A stretch of 12,649 bases of DNA from Elusimicrobiota bacterium (GTDB lineage: Bacteria; CAYTYR01; UBA6262; DAOVJB01): NCBI GenBank assembly GCA_030673425.1, contig DAOVJB010000021.1:1-12649 (forward strand), in the 5' to 3' direction. Positions within the stretch are counted from its first letter, which is position 1, and each line of letters opens with the position of its first letter. The translations under genes and the position numbers were made by a program. The notes beneath the pieces are model-generated. The model saw only the letters and a list, made by a program, of their open reading frames with translations, was not told the origin of the DNA and searched no databases. This document shows, piece after piece, positions 6,052 to 12,649 of the stretch.

Positions 6052-8397
6052 ATGAACAAATCACTGATTGGGATTGTTGTTGCTTATATAACAGGAATAA
6101 TTTCAGCTTATTTTTTTAATTTCCCATATAAGGAAATGGGTCTATTAGCTATTTTTGTTTTTTTATTGAGTCTATTTTTGTTTGAACGCAAGAGATTTCT
6201 GTTAGGTTTGATTATTTTTTATCTTGCTGTAATTTTGACAGGGATTGGTTATTATGAATATAGAGCTAGATGTTCTTCAAGTTTAATTTCTCCTTTTCTA
6301 AATACAAAAAAAGAAGTAATCATAAGAGGAACAATTAAGAGTGATATAGATATAAGGCCTGATAGGAGAATTTTTCTTCTTAAGTCTGAAAGTATACAAG
6401 ATAGTAAAGGTTCTCATCTTGTTAAAGGTAAGCTTCAGGTAACTTATGCTCCTGGTGATTTTTCATCTAGGTTAGATGATTTTCCATTTCAGTATAGAGA
6501 TACAGTAGAGATGAAAGGCAGAATATATCTGTCTCGAGATATAACTGTTCCCGGAGTGTTTGATTATAGAAAATATTTACAACGACAAGGGATTTCAGGA
6601 CTTGTTTTTGTCAGGGATGCTGATAAGATCACTAAGATTGGACATAATTATAGGGCTTTAGATTTCTTCAATCGTTCTGTTATAGCTATAAGGTATAGAT
6701 TATCCAAAGTTATTTCTCAATCCTTACCTGAGCCAGAGGCTTCTGTTTTATCCGGGATACTGTTAGGCAGGCGTAAAGCTGTTCCTCTCGAAATTCAGGA
6801 TGCCTTCAGTGATACCGGTATGATGCATATGTTAGCGGTTAGCGGGCTTCATGTGGGATTGGTAGCAGCAATTTTCTTGTTATTTTTTAGGAGAATATAT
6901 ATACCCCATAAAACAGGGGCTTTGCTTACAATAGCAGTTGTTTTTATATATGCCTTTATAACCGGAGCCAGACCTTCAGCAATGCGTGCTGCTATTATGG
7001 CTGGTGTTGCGTTAGTTGCTTTTGTGTTAGAGAGGGATAAGAATTTCTACAATAGTCTTGCCATAGCATGTCTTTTTATTCTTATTGTTAATCCTTTAGA
7101 CTTATTTAACGTAGGTTTCCAGCTTTCTTTTAGCGCTACATTAGCCATATTGTATTTTGCACCCAAGATTCAAAAAATATTACCCTTAAAGCCTCAGTGG
7201 CTTTTTAATATTATAGCAGTAACTACTAGTGCTCAGATTGGTGTAATCCCTATAGTTGCTTGTTATTTCAATAAAGTTTCTTTAGTCGGAATATTGTCTA
7301 ATATTATAATCATACCTTTTGTAGGGATAATTGTAGGAATAGGTCTTTTTACGTTTTTTGTTTCTTTTTTAGGAATATTTTTTGTTCAGGTTTTGGGTTT
7401 TGTAAATGGTTTGTTAATAAGTGGTATGGTTGGAATTATAAAGTTCTTCTCTGGTTTACCTTATGCTTTTGTTTATGTTTGTACACCTTCTATTATATTT
7501 ATGGGAAGTTACTATATTTTTGCGGGATGGATAGGACAGCTTAAGTCATTTAAAGACTTTAAGAAATTTGGTTTTGTTCTTTTAATAACATTGGTAATTT
7601 GGTTTTCCTATTCCAAATTAGCTAGAAGCGATAAACTCAGTGTAACTTTTCTTGATGTAGGGCAGGGGGACGCTGTTTTTCTTGAATTCCCCGATAGAAG
7701 CAATATGCTCATTGACGGAGGAGGTACGCTAAGTAGTAATTTTAGTATAGGGGAAAGAATAATTTTACCGTTTTTATGGCATAAGCGGGTTCCTAAAATT
7801 AATAGGATGGTTTTAACCCATCCACATTACAATCATCTGGATGGGTTATTAGATGTGCTGAAATATTTTAAGGTAGGTAAAGTATTTATTAACGGGCAGA
7901 ATTATATATCAGGTGAATATAGAGAATTTCTTGACATTATAGAGAAGAAGCATATTCCTATGGAGATTTTACGGGCTTCCGTTGAAATGACTATAGGGAA
8001 TGATATTGTCTGGAAGGTATTGAATCCTTTGGACCTGGATAAGAGTGATACAGATAGAGCAATAGATAATAATTCTATAGTTTCAAGGTTTATTTACGGG
8101 GATTTTAGTATGCTTTTTACCGGAGATATAAGGGAAGAGATTCAGAATGAATTGGCTAGGCAGGCTATAAGAAGTACCGTCCTGCAAGTGCCCAATCATG
8201 CCAAGGGTAAGATTAGTCAAAGATTTTTGTTGAAAGTCAACCCTGAATGTGTTATAATTTCTGCTGAAACCTATGGAGAAAATGCGTTGGGAGACCTGCG
8301 TAATTCTGCTATTTATTCTACCAGTAGTTGTGGAACAATAGTATTAGCTACAGATGGACAGACGTATCATATCTCTACCGTTAAAGAAAACCACTAA
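6052..8397 (+). CDS. comEC: ComEC/Rec2 family DNA-uptake channel protein
   Basis: Inner-membrane channel proposed to carry single-stranded DNA into the cytoplasm during natural transformation. The 781 residues match full-length ComEC. Hydrophobic N-terminal segments (about 5-70) are followed by an OB-like extracytoplasmic domain (about 85-195), with the family's GVFDYRKYLQRQGISG at 168-183. The multi-pass Competence domain (about 225-520) has the conserved MLAVSGLHVGL (260-270) and TGARPSAMRAAIMAG (304-318). A C-terminal metallo-beta-lactamase-like domain (about 528-781) starts with VTFLDVGQGDAVFLEFP and LIDGG. In that domain the metal motif HxHxDH reads HPHYNH (590-595, Asn594 replacing Asp), the usual PHHGS reads PNHAK (714-718), and the C-terminal GHP-type motif is not recognisable, although TGD (690-692) is kept. 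The channel half looks intact; the hydrolase half may be inactive. The Shine-Dalgarno sequence is weak (AAAGAGA at 6037-6043, 8 bases before the ATG). Confidence 0.94.
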   Translation: MNKSLIGIVVAYITGIISAYFFNFPYKEMGLLAIFVFLLSLFLFERKRFLLGLIIFYLAVILTGIGYYEYRARCSSSLISPFLNTKKEVIIRGTIKSDIDIRPDRRIFLLKSESIQDSKGSHLVKGKLQVTYAPGDFSSRLDDFPFQYRDTVEMKGRIYLSRDITVPGVFDYRKYLQRQGISGLVFVRDADKITKIGHNYRALDFFNRSVIAIRYRLSKVISQSLPEPEASVLSGILLGRRKAVPLEIQDAFSDTGMMHMLAVSGLHVGLVAAIFLLFFRRIYIPHKTGALLTIAVVFIYAFITGARPSAMRAAIMAGVALVAFVLERDKNFYNSLAIACLFILIVNPLDLFNVGFQLSFSATLAILYFAPKIQKILPLKPQWLFNIIAVTTSAQIGVIPIVACYFNKVSLVGILSNIIIIPFVGIIVGIGLFTFFVSFLGIFFVQVLGFVNGLLISGMVGIIKFFSGLPYAFVYVCTPSIIFMGSYYIFAGWIGQLKSFKDFKKFGFVLLITLVIWFSYSKLARSDKLSVTFLDVGQGDAVFLEFPDRSNMLIDGGGTLSSNFSIGERIILPFLWHKRVPKINRMVLTHPHYNHLDGLLDVLKYFKVGKVFINGQNYISGEYREFLDIIEKKHIPMEILRASVEMTIGNDIVWKVLNPLDLDKSDTDRAIDNNSIVSRFIYGDFSMLFTGDIREEIQNELARQAIRSTVLQVPNHAKGKISQRFLLKVNPECVIISAETYGENALGDLRNSAIYSTSSCGTIVLATDGQTYHISTVKENH

Positions 8398-8415
8398 TAA
8401 TTTTAAAGAAAAAAC

Positions 8416-8444
8416 TTGCTAAATATTTATTTATAGTGTATATT
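8416..8444 (+). promoter_or_regulatory. Probable sigma70-type promoter for argB
   Basis: TTGCTA (8416-8421, four of six matches to TTGACA) and TATATT (8439-8444, five of six to TATAAT) are separated by 17 bases, in the AT-rich 79-base gap between comEC and argB. Transcription would start near 8451, leaving a leader of about 26 bases. I see no ARG-box-like operator palindrome around it. In AT-rich DNA such matches occur by chance, so this is moderate evidence. Confidence 0.45.
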
Positions 8445-8476
8445 ATAAACTTCATTTAAGTAGGTGAATTAAAAGC

Positions 8477-9268
8477 GTGCAAAAGCCTAAAACTATTGTT
8501 ATTAAATACGGCGGGAGTATCCTCAAAAATAAGGTCTTAAAAAAGCAGCTTATTGAGGATATTATTGCTATTAAGAAGGAAGGCTTTTGCCCTATAATCG
8601 TTCATGGTGGTGGAGGTGAAATAAACGCCTCTTTACAGGAAAAGGGGATTGAAGCAAAGTTTATAGATGGCCTGCGAGTGACGGATGAATATACCATAGA
8701 AATAGTAGAAGATGTCCTTACCAACAAAGTAAATAAGGAAATAGTGGAATCTATCAGTGCAAGCGGCGGATATGCTAAAGGATTGAGTGGAAAAACTAAT
8801 AATTTAATTCTGTCGAAGAAAAAGAAAAAAATTTTAGGTTTTGTAGGCAAAGTTGATACTGTAGATCCCCGGATTATTAAATCTATTATAAAAGATGGGT
8901 TTATTCCTATTATTTCTCCTGTGGCAGTTGATAAGAAAGGTAAAACTTATAACATAAATGCTGATGAAGCAGCTGCTGCGATTGCGGGGGCAATGAAAGC
9001 CCAACGGCTTATTTTGCTTACGGATGTTGATGGAGTACTTAAGAACGAAAATGATCCTTCTTCACGTATTAAGAAAATAAAAACCAGTGATATTAAAGAG
9101 CTAATTAAATTGAATGTGATCAAAAAAGGAATGATTCCTAAACTAAAGTCCTGTGTTAACGCGTTAAAGAACGGAGTAAAAGAAGTAGATATCGTTAAGG
9201 GAACCCAGAAGCATATATTGTTGAAAGTAATAAAGGGCAAAAAAACAGGAACAAAAATAGTAATGTAA
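8477..9268 (+). CDS. argB: Acetylglutamate kinase
   Basis: Phosphorylates N-acetyl-L-glutamate with ATP in the second step of arginine biosynthesis; cytoplasmic, amino-acid kinase family. In its 263 residues I see KYGGS (10-14, ATP phosphate binding), the HGGGGEIN loop (43-50), GLRVTD (65-70) for acetylglutamate, GLSGKTNNL (102-110), NINADEAAAAIA (159-170), LTDVDGVL (181-188) and KGMIPKLKSC (217-226). The start is GTG 8477, with AGGTGA at 8462-8467 about 9 bases upstream. The protein begins directly at the first strand (PKTIVIKYGG), lacking the N-terminal helix that lets arginine-inhibited hexameric enzymes assemble. Its length is like the 258-residue arginine-insensitive E. coli enzyme, so feedback inhibition by arginine is unlikely (inference). 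argD follows after 18 bases. Confidence 0.96.
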   Translation: MQKPKTIVIKYGGSILKNKVLKKQLIEDIIAIKKEGFCPIIVHGGGGEINASLQEKGIEAKFIDGLRVTDEYTIEIVEDVLTNKVNKEIVESISASGGYAKGLSGKTNNLILSKKKKKILGFVGKVDTVDPRIIKSIIKDGFIPIISPVAVDKKGKTYNINADEAAAAIAGAMKAQRLILLTDVDGVLKNENDPSSRIKKIKTSDIKELIKLNVIKKGMIPKLKSCVNALKNGVKEVDIVKGTQKHILLKVIKGKKTGTKIVM

Positions 9269-9286
9269 CATTTAAGGTTGAGAATT

Positions 9287-10480
9287 ATGAGTACTAAAAA
9301 AGTTATAGCACAAGACGCAAAATATATAATCCCGACATATAAACGGAATCCTTTGGTTTTAGTTAAAGGAAAGGGAACGAGAATATGGGATATTGAGGGA
9401 CAGGAATTTCTTGATTTCTTTCCAGGTTGGGGAGTAAGTGGTTTAGGGCACTGCCATCCTAATGTAGTAAAAGCAATAAAGGAACAGGCAGAAATTCTGC
9501 TGCATGTCCCTAATAATTATAATAATATCCTGCAGGCAAAATTAGCCAAGCTTCTGGTGAATTCATCATTTAAGAGTAAAGTTTTCTTCGCCAACAGCGG
9601 AGCCGAGGCTAATGAGGCGGCAATAAAATTAGCAAAGAAATGGGGTAGTAATAAAGGAAAATACGAGATAGTATGTATGCTTGACTCTTTTCATGGCCGG
9701 ACGCTGGCGGCTATCACAGCCACAGGGCAGCATAAATATAAGAAGGGTTTTAAACCCTTAGTTCCGGGTTTTAAGCATATTCCTTTTAATGATATAAGTG
9801 CCTTAAAGGAAGCAATTAACCGGAAGACCTGTGCTGTAATGCTTGAGCTTATTCAAGGTGAAGGCGGTATAAACGTAGCAACCGAAGAATTTATAAAAGC
9901 TGTGCGGAAATTATGTAACAAACAGAAAATCCTTTTGATTATTGATGAGGTGCAGACAGGTATAGGCAGAACAGGAAAGATGTTTGCATACCAGCATTAC
10001 GGTATTGAGCCGGATATAATGACACTTGCCAAGGCATTAGGTGGAGGTATGCCGATAGGAGCGATGATAGCTAAGGATAGGATTAGTTCAGTGCTTGGTC
10101 CTGCTACACATGCTTCTACTTTTGGGGGAAGCCCTATAGTTTGTGCTGCAAGTATCGCGGTGCTTGAAACGATCAAAAAGGAAAAACTGCTTATAAATTC
10201 TAACAAGATGGGTGCTTATTTATATGACAAGCTTGTATGCTTAAAAGAGAAATATCCTGTTATTAAAAAGATAAAAGGCAAAAATTTAATGCTCGGGTTG
10301 GAATTGTCAATCAAAGGAGAGCCCATTTTTCAGGAGTGCGTCAAGAAACGTTTGTTGATTAATTGCACGCAGGGCAATATATTACGTCTCTTACCGCCCT
10401 TGAATATTACAAAAGGAGAAATAGATAAAGGGGTTGATATTTTAGATGACGTATTCACTAAAATTAAAAAAGGGAGATAA
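9287..10480 (+). CDS. argD: Acetylornithine aminotransferase
   Basis: PLP-dependent class III aminotransferase that converts N-acetylglutamate semialdehyde to N-acetylornithine, the fourth step of arginine biosynthesis; such enzymes often also serve lysine synthesis. The 397 residues carry FANSGAEANEAAIKLAK (101-117; phosphate cup Ser104-Gly105-Ala106), SFHGRTLAA (134-142), Asp220 in IIDEVQTGIGRTG (pairs with the pyridine nitrogen), the Schiff-base Lys249 in TLAKALGGGMPIGAM, and HASTFGGSP (275-283) with Thr278 for the phosphate of the partner subunit. The length is normal. The start is ATG 9287, 9 bases after AAGG (9274-9277); the in-frame TTG at 9278 directly abuts that site and is unlikely. 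Other class III aminotransferases look similar, but the partner argB directly upstream supports argD. Three bases separate it from tig. Confidence 0.94.
   Translation: MSTKKVIAQDAKYIIPTYKRNPLVLVKGKGTRIWDIEGQEFLDFFPGWGVSGLGHCHPNVVKAIKEQAEILLHVPNNYNNILQAKLAKLLVNSSFKSKVFFANSGAEANEAAIKLAKKWGSNKGKYEIVCMLDSFHGRTLAAITATGQHKYKKGFKPLVPGFKHIPFNDISALKEAINRKTCAVMLELIQGEGGINVATEEFIKAVRKLCNKQKILLIIDEVQTGIGRTGKMFAYQHYGIEPDIMTLAKALGGGMPIGAMIAKDRISSVLGPATHASTFGGSPIVCAASIAVLETIKKEKLLINSNKMGAYLYDKLVCLKEKYPVIKKIKGKNLMLGLELSIKGEPIFQECVKKRLLINCTQGNILRLLPPLNITKGEIDKGVDILDDVFTKIKKGR
10472..10476 (+). promoter_or_regulatory. Ribosome binding site deciding the TTG start of tig
   Basis: GGGAG inside the last codons of argD lies 7 bases before TTG 10484. 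This placement makes the TTG the natural start and suggests coupling of tig translation to argD. Confidence 0.6.
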
Positions 10481-10483
10481 AAA

Positions 10484-11776
10484 TTGAAAGTAAACATATC
10501 ACGGCCTGAATCATGGAAGGTGGTTTTGGATATAGAACTACCTCAGGATTTAGTTAGTCAGGAAGTTTCAGGAAAATTTTCAAAGTTTCAGCAGTCAGTA
10601 AGTCTGCCGGGATTCCGTAAAGGAAAAGCACCGGTAGAGTTGGTCAAACAACGTTTTAGCCAGCAGGCGATGAGAGAGACGATAGAGAAATTAGTACCGG
10701 AGGCCATAGAAAAAGCTTTAAGTGAGAATAATATAAAAGCGGTGAATTCTCCCGCTGTTTATGATTTAGAATTTGACTTTGAGCAGCCTCTTAAGTTTAA
10801 GACCTCAGTTGAAGTTAAACCCAAGATAAATCTGGGTTCATATAAGAGAATTAAGATCAAAAAGAAAATCGTAAATGTCACGAATGAAGAGGTAAATAAA
10901 CAGATAGAAACACTGCGTGAAAAGAGTGCTCGCTTGGTGTTAGCTACACATGATTCTGTACAGGAAAGCGATTTTGTCGTGATTGATTATGAAGGCCCGG
11001 GGTTAGATGCAACAAAAGACCCGTTTAAAATAGAGAAAAAGACGAATCAATTGATAAAAATTGGTGACGAAGGAGCAGAAAAATTCCTGCCTGGATTTAC
11101 AAAACCACTTATCGGAGCAAAAAGTGGTGAAAATATAGATGTAACAGTGGTATTTCCAGAAGATCATGCCAACAAGAAATTAGCAGCCAAAGATGCCTGT
11201 TTCAAGGTAACGGTTCAGGAAATTAAACAGAAGCAATTACCTGAGTTAAATGATGACTTTGCCAAAGAGTTAGGGCTTGATAGTATAGATAAATTGAAAG
11301 AGAGGATCAATGAAAACTTAACCAGTCAGCAAGAGGCGGATAATAAACGTTCAATGGAAAACCAGCTTATTGATGAGCTTATTAAAAATAATGCTTTAGA
11401 ATATCCTCCCTCTTTAGTGGAGCAGGAGATAAATTATATTGTATCTAAAACCAAGAATTATTTTAGTTCTCAGGGATTAACTACGCAGCAGATGGGAATA
11501 AAAGAAGAGGATTTGAGAACTAAATGCAAAGATGATGCCCTAAGAAATGTAAAAACACACTTAATACTTGAAGCCATTTCACAAAAAGAGAACATAGATA
11601 TTTCAGAAGATGAGTTTAATCAACAGATGCAGGATGTGATTAATCAAACAAAGGACTCTGCTGATAAGGTTAAAGACTACTTTACCAATTATAGAGACAC
11701 TATTATTACACAGATGAAGCAAGAGAAAACTTTTAAGTTTTTATTGGACAATGCCAAGATAAAAGACGTAAAATAG
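10484..11776 (+). CDS. tig: Trigger factor (ribosome-associated chaperone and prolyl isomerase)
   Basis: Cytoplasmic chaperone that docks beside the ribosome exit tunnel and shields nascent chains. At 430 residues it nearly equals the 432 of E. coli. The N-terminal ribosome-binding domain (about 1-115) has the ribosome-docking loop GFRKGKAP at 43-50. An FKBP-type prolyl isomerase domain spans about 163-246, opening with DFVVIDYEG and containing FLPGFTKPLIGAKSGE (201-216), and is followed by LPELNDDFAKELG (252-264). The helical C-terminal chaperone arms fill the rest, very rich in Lys, Glu and Gln. It starts with TTG and follows argD by 3 bases with no promoter between, so it is presumably in the same mRNA as argBD. 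Downstream come clpP and lon, as in the widespread tig-clpP(-clpX)-lon cluster. Confidence 0.96.
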   Translation: MKVNISRPESWKVVLDIELPQDLVSQEVSGKFSKFQQSVSLPGFRKGKAPVELVKQRFSQQAMRETIEKLVPEAIEKALSENNIKAVNSPAVYDLEFDFEQPLKFKTSVEVKPKINLGSYKRIKIKKKIVNVTNEEVNKQIETLREKSARLVLATHDSVQESDFVVIDYEGPGLDATKDPFKIEKKTNQLIKIGDEGAEKFLPGFTKPLIGAKSGENIDVTVVFPEDHANKKLAAKDACFKVTVQEIKQKQLPELNDDFAKELGLDSIDKLKERINENLTSQQEADNKRSMENQLIDELIKNNALEYPPSLVEQEINYIVSKTKNYFSSQGLTTQQMGIKEEDLRTKCKDDALRNVKTHLILEAISQKENIDISEDEFNQQMQDVINQTKDSADKVKDYFTNYRDTIITQMKQEKTFKFLLDNAKIKDVK

Positions 11777-11809
11777 TCCAAAATTTTAGTTCAGTAAAAT
11801 TTATTTAAA

Positions 11810-11814
11810 GGAGG
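11810..11814 (+). promoter_or_regulatory. Strong ribosome binding site deciding the clpP start
   Basis: GGAGG within AAAGGAGGT lies 7 bases before ATG 11822. The in-frame ATG at 11816 is only 1 base from it and so is too close. The protein therefore starts MPEIIPT. Confidence 0.7.
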
Positions 11815-11821
11815 TATGATT

Positions 11822-12430
11822 ATGCCCGAAATAATACCTACGATAATAGAACGTTGGAATCAAGGTGCAGCGGTTGGCTATGACCTTTATTCAAGGTTGC
11901 TTAAAGACAGAATTATTTTTGTCGGGGGCTGGGGTGGTGCAGTATACACGGAGTCAGCAAATTTGATTATAGCACAGCTTCTCTATCTGGATGCGGAAGA
12001 CCCTAAGAAGGATATTAACTTGTACATCAACAGCCCCGGAGGTATAGTAACTGCCGGTCTGGCAGTGTACGATACAATGCAGTATATAAAATCAGACATT
12101 ACAACTATTTGTATGGGTATGGCAATGAGTTTCGGGGCGCTTCTTTTAGCTGCCGGGACCAAAGGAAAAAGGTATGCACTTCCTCATGCACGAATCATGA
12201 TTCATCAGCCTTTGATTAGCGGAGGGGGAATATCAGGTCCTGTTAGTGATATAGATATTGAAACAAAGGAATTATTACACGCAAAAGAGAAACTTAATAT
12301 GATTCTGGCTGATCATACAGGGCAGTCTTTAGATAAGATTAAACAGGATACTGAAAGGAACTTCTACATGTCTAGCGAAGAGGCAAAAGCATACGGCATA
12401 ATAGATGAAGTGATTACAACGAATAAATAA
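11822..12430 (+). CDS. clpP: ClpP-family serine protease subunit with an Asn in the catalytic triad
   Basis: Proteolytic subunit of ATP-dependent Clp protease; forms a double-heptamer chamber fed by an AAA+ unfoldase. The 202 residues match the family: [14 protein letters not shown] (20-33), [12 protein letters not shown] (68-79), nucleophile Ser103 in [14 protein letters not shown], His128 in RIMIHQPL, and the C-terminal [15 protein letters not shown] (183-197). The acidic triad residue is changed: E. coli ERDRF (catalytic Asp185, precursor numbering) corresponds to ERNFY here, giving Asn180 (codon AAC, 12359-12361). Compared with E. coli there are about three extra residues in [11 protein letters not shown] (35-45) and three in the handle-strand region [10 protein letters not shown] (131-140), and the N-terminal GER motif reads GAAVG. 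A Ser-His-Asn triad is known in Listeria ClpP1, which works mainly in mixed complexes. It is probably a divergent or second ClpP, with weaker activity or needing a partner (inference). Confidence 0.93.
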   Translation: MPEIIPTIIERWNQGAAVGYDLYSRLLKDRIIFVGGWGGAVYTESANLIIAQLLYLDAEDPKKDINLYINSPGGIVTAGLAVYDTMQYIKSDITTICMGMAMSFGALLLAAGTKGKRYALPHARIMIHQPLISGGGISGPVSDIDIETKELLHAKEKLNMILADHTGQSLDKIKQDTERNFYMSSEEAKAYGIIDEVITTNK

Positions 12431-12445
12431 GAAGATTTTTCAAGC

Positions 12446-12450
12446 GGAGG
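12446..12450 (+). promoter_or_regulatory. Ribosome binding site of lon
   Basis: GGAGG lies 10 bases before GTG 12461. The spacing is slightly long, but no in-frame ATG, GTG or TTG lies closer. Confidence 0.55.
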
Positions 12451-12460
12451 ATTAAAAATA

Positions 12461-12649
12461 GTGACGCAAGATAACACATTAGAAAAAAAATTAGATATAC
12501 CTGATAAAATTCCACTCTTAGCGGTAAGGGACGTGACAATTTTTCCGCACATGGTTATTCCTTTATCAGTAGGAAGACAGAAGTCCATCAAGGCTCTGGA
12601 TGAAGCTATGGCTCACGGCCGTATTATTTTGCTGGCAAGTCAGAAACAG
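12461..12649 (+). CDS. lon: ATP-dependent protease Lon, N-terminal part (runs off the window)
   Basis: The first 63 codons are present, starting at GTG 12461 and still open at the last base. Residues 17-42 contain IPLLAVRDVTIFPHMVIPL and SVGRQKSI, followed by ALDEAMAHGRIILLASQK. This closely matches the start of the LON substrate-recognition domain (the PLLPLRDVVVFPHMVIPL type). The AAA+ and Ser-Lys protease domains lie beyond the window. The gene follows clpP by 30 bases, in the position where clpX usually sits in tig-clpP-clpX-lon clusters. Confidence 0.92.
   Translation, partial: MTQDNTLEKKLDIPDKIPLLAVRDVTIFPHMVIPLSVGRQKSIKALDEAMAHGRIILLASQKQ

Noticed and set aside
8398-8476. Arginine-responsive operator or riboswitch upstream of argB
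   Set aside because: The gap is only 79 bases and shows no ARG-box-like palindrome or structured leader, only a promoter-like pair and a ribosome binding site.
11781-11802. 8-bp hairpin AAATTTTA/TAAAATTT between tig and clpP as a terminator or regulatory stem
   Set aside because: The stem is made only of A and T pairs, would be very weak, and is expected by chance in such AT-rich sequence; no T-run follows.

Overview
This is an AT-rich stretch (by eye roughly 35-38% G+C) of a bacterial chromosome. All genes lie on the + strand and are tightly packed, with Shine-Dalgarno-led starts and frequent GTG/TTG initiation. There is no stretch longer than 300 bases without a gene, and no tRNA, rRNA, CRISPR array, transposase or phage gene. 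Individual genes are housekeeping families, but their order (peptide ABC transporter, tRNA nucleotidyltransferase, comEC, argBD, tig-clpP-lon) does not match a familiar model organism. My best guess is an uncultured Gram-negative-type lineage such as Omnitrophota or a neighbouring candidate phylum. This is a low-confidence inference from gene order and protein flavour, not something shown directly.

Layout: (1) 1-3198, the 3' end of an opp/dpp operon: the tail of the first permease (oppB-like), the complete second permease (oppC-like) and both ATPases (oppD- and oppF-like). Together they would form an inner-membrane importer for oligopeptides or dipeptides. A long two-part inverted repeat sits between oppC and oppD. 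(2) 3191-4654, a class II CCA-adding/poly(A) polymerase family nucleotidyltransferase with an HD domain, overlapping oppF by 8 bases. (3) 4694-5991, a probable new transcription unit that opens with a sigma70-type promoter. It holds an unrecognised 184-residue soluble protein and a small membrane protein with a HAMP domain and no output domain. (4) 6052-8397, a full-length ComEC/Rec2 DNA-uptake channel whose C-terminal metallo-beta-lactamase domain has lost several metal-site residues. (5) 8477-10480, argB and argD of arginine biosynthesis, preceded by a promoter-like sequence. (6) 10484-12649, tig, clpP and the start of lon, joined to argD by a 3-base gap. This resembles the common tig-clpP-clpX-lon cluster but without clpX between clpP and lon.

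Genes that plausibly act together: the opp genes in one transporter, argB and argD in consecutive-but-one steps of arginine synthesis, and tig/clpP/lon in protein folding and turnover. The most notable sequence-level points are a ClpP with a Ser-His-Asn triad and two small insertions, the degenerate metal site in ComEC, the unexplained 184-residue/HAMP gene pair, and the hairpins at 1165-1243 and 5362-5388. I found no clear evidence of an entirely new multi-gene system; the 184-residue/HAMP pair is the only real candidate for undescribed function.
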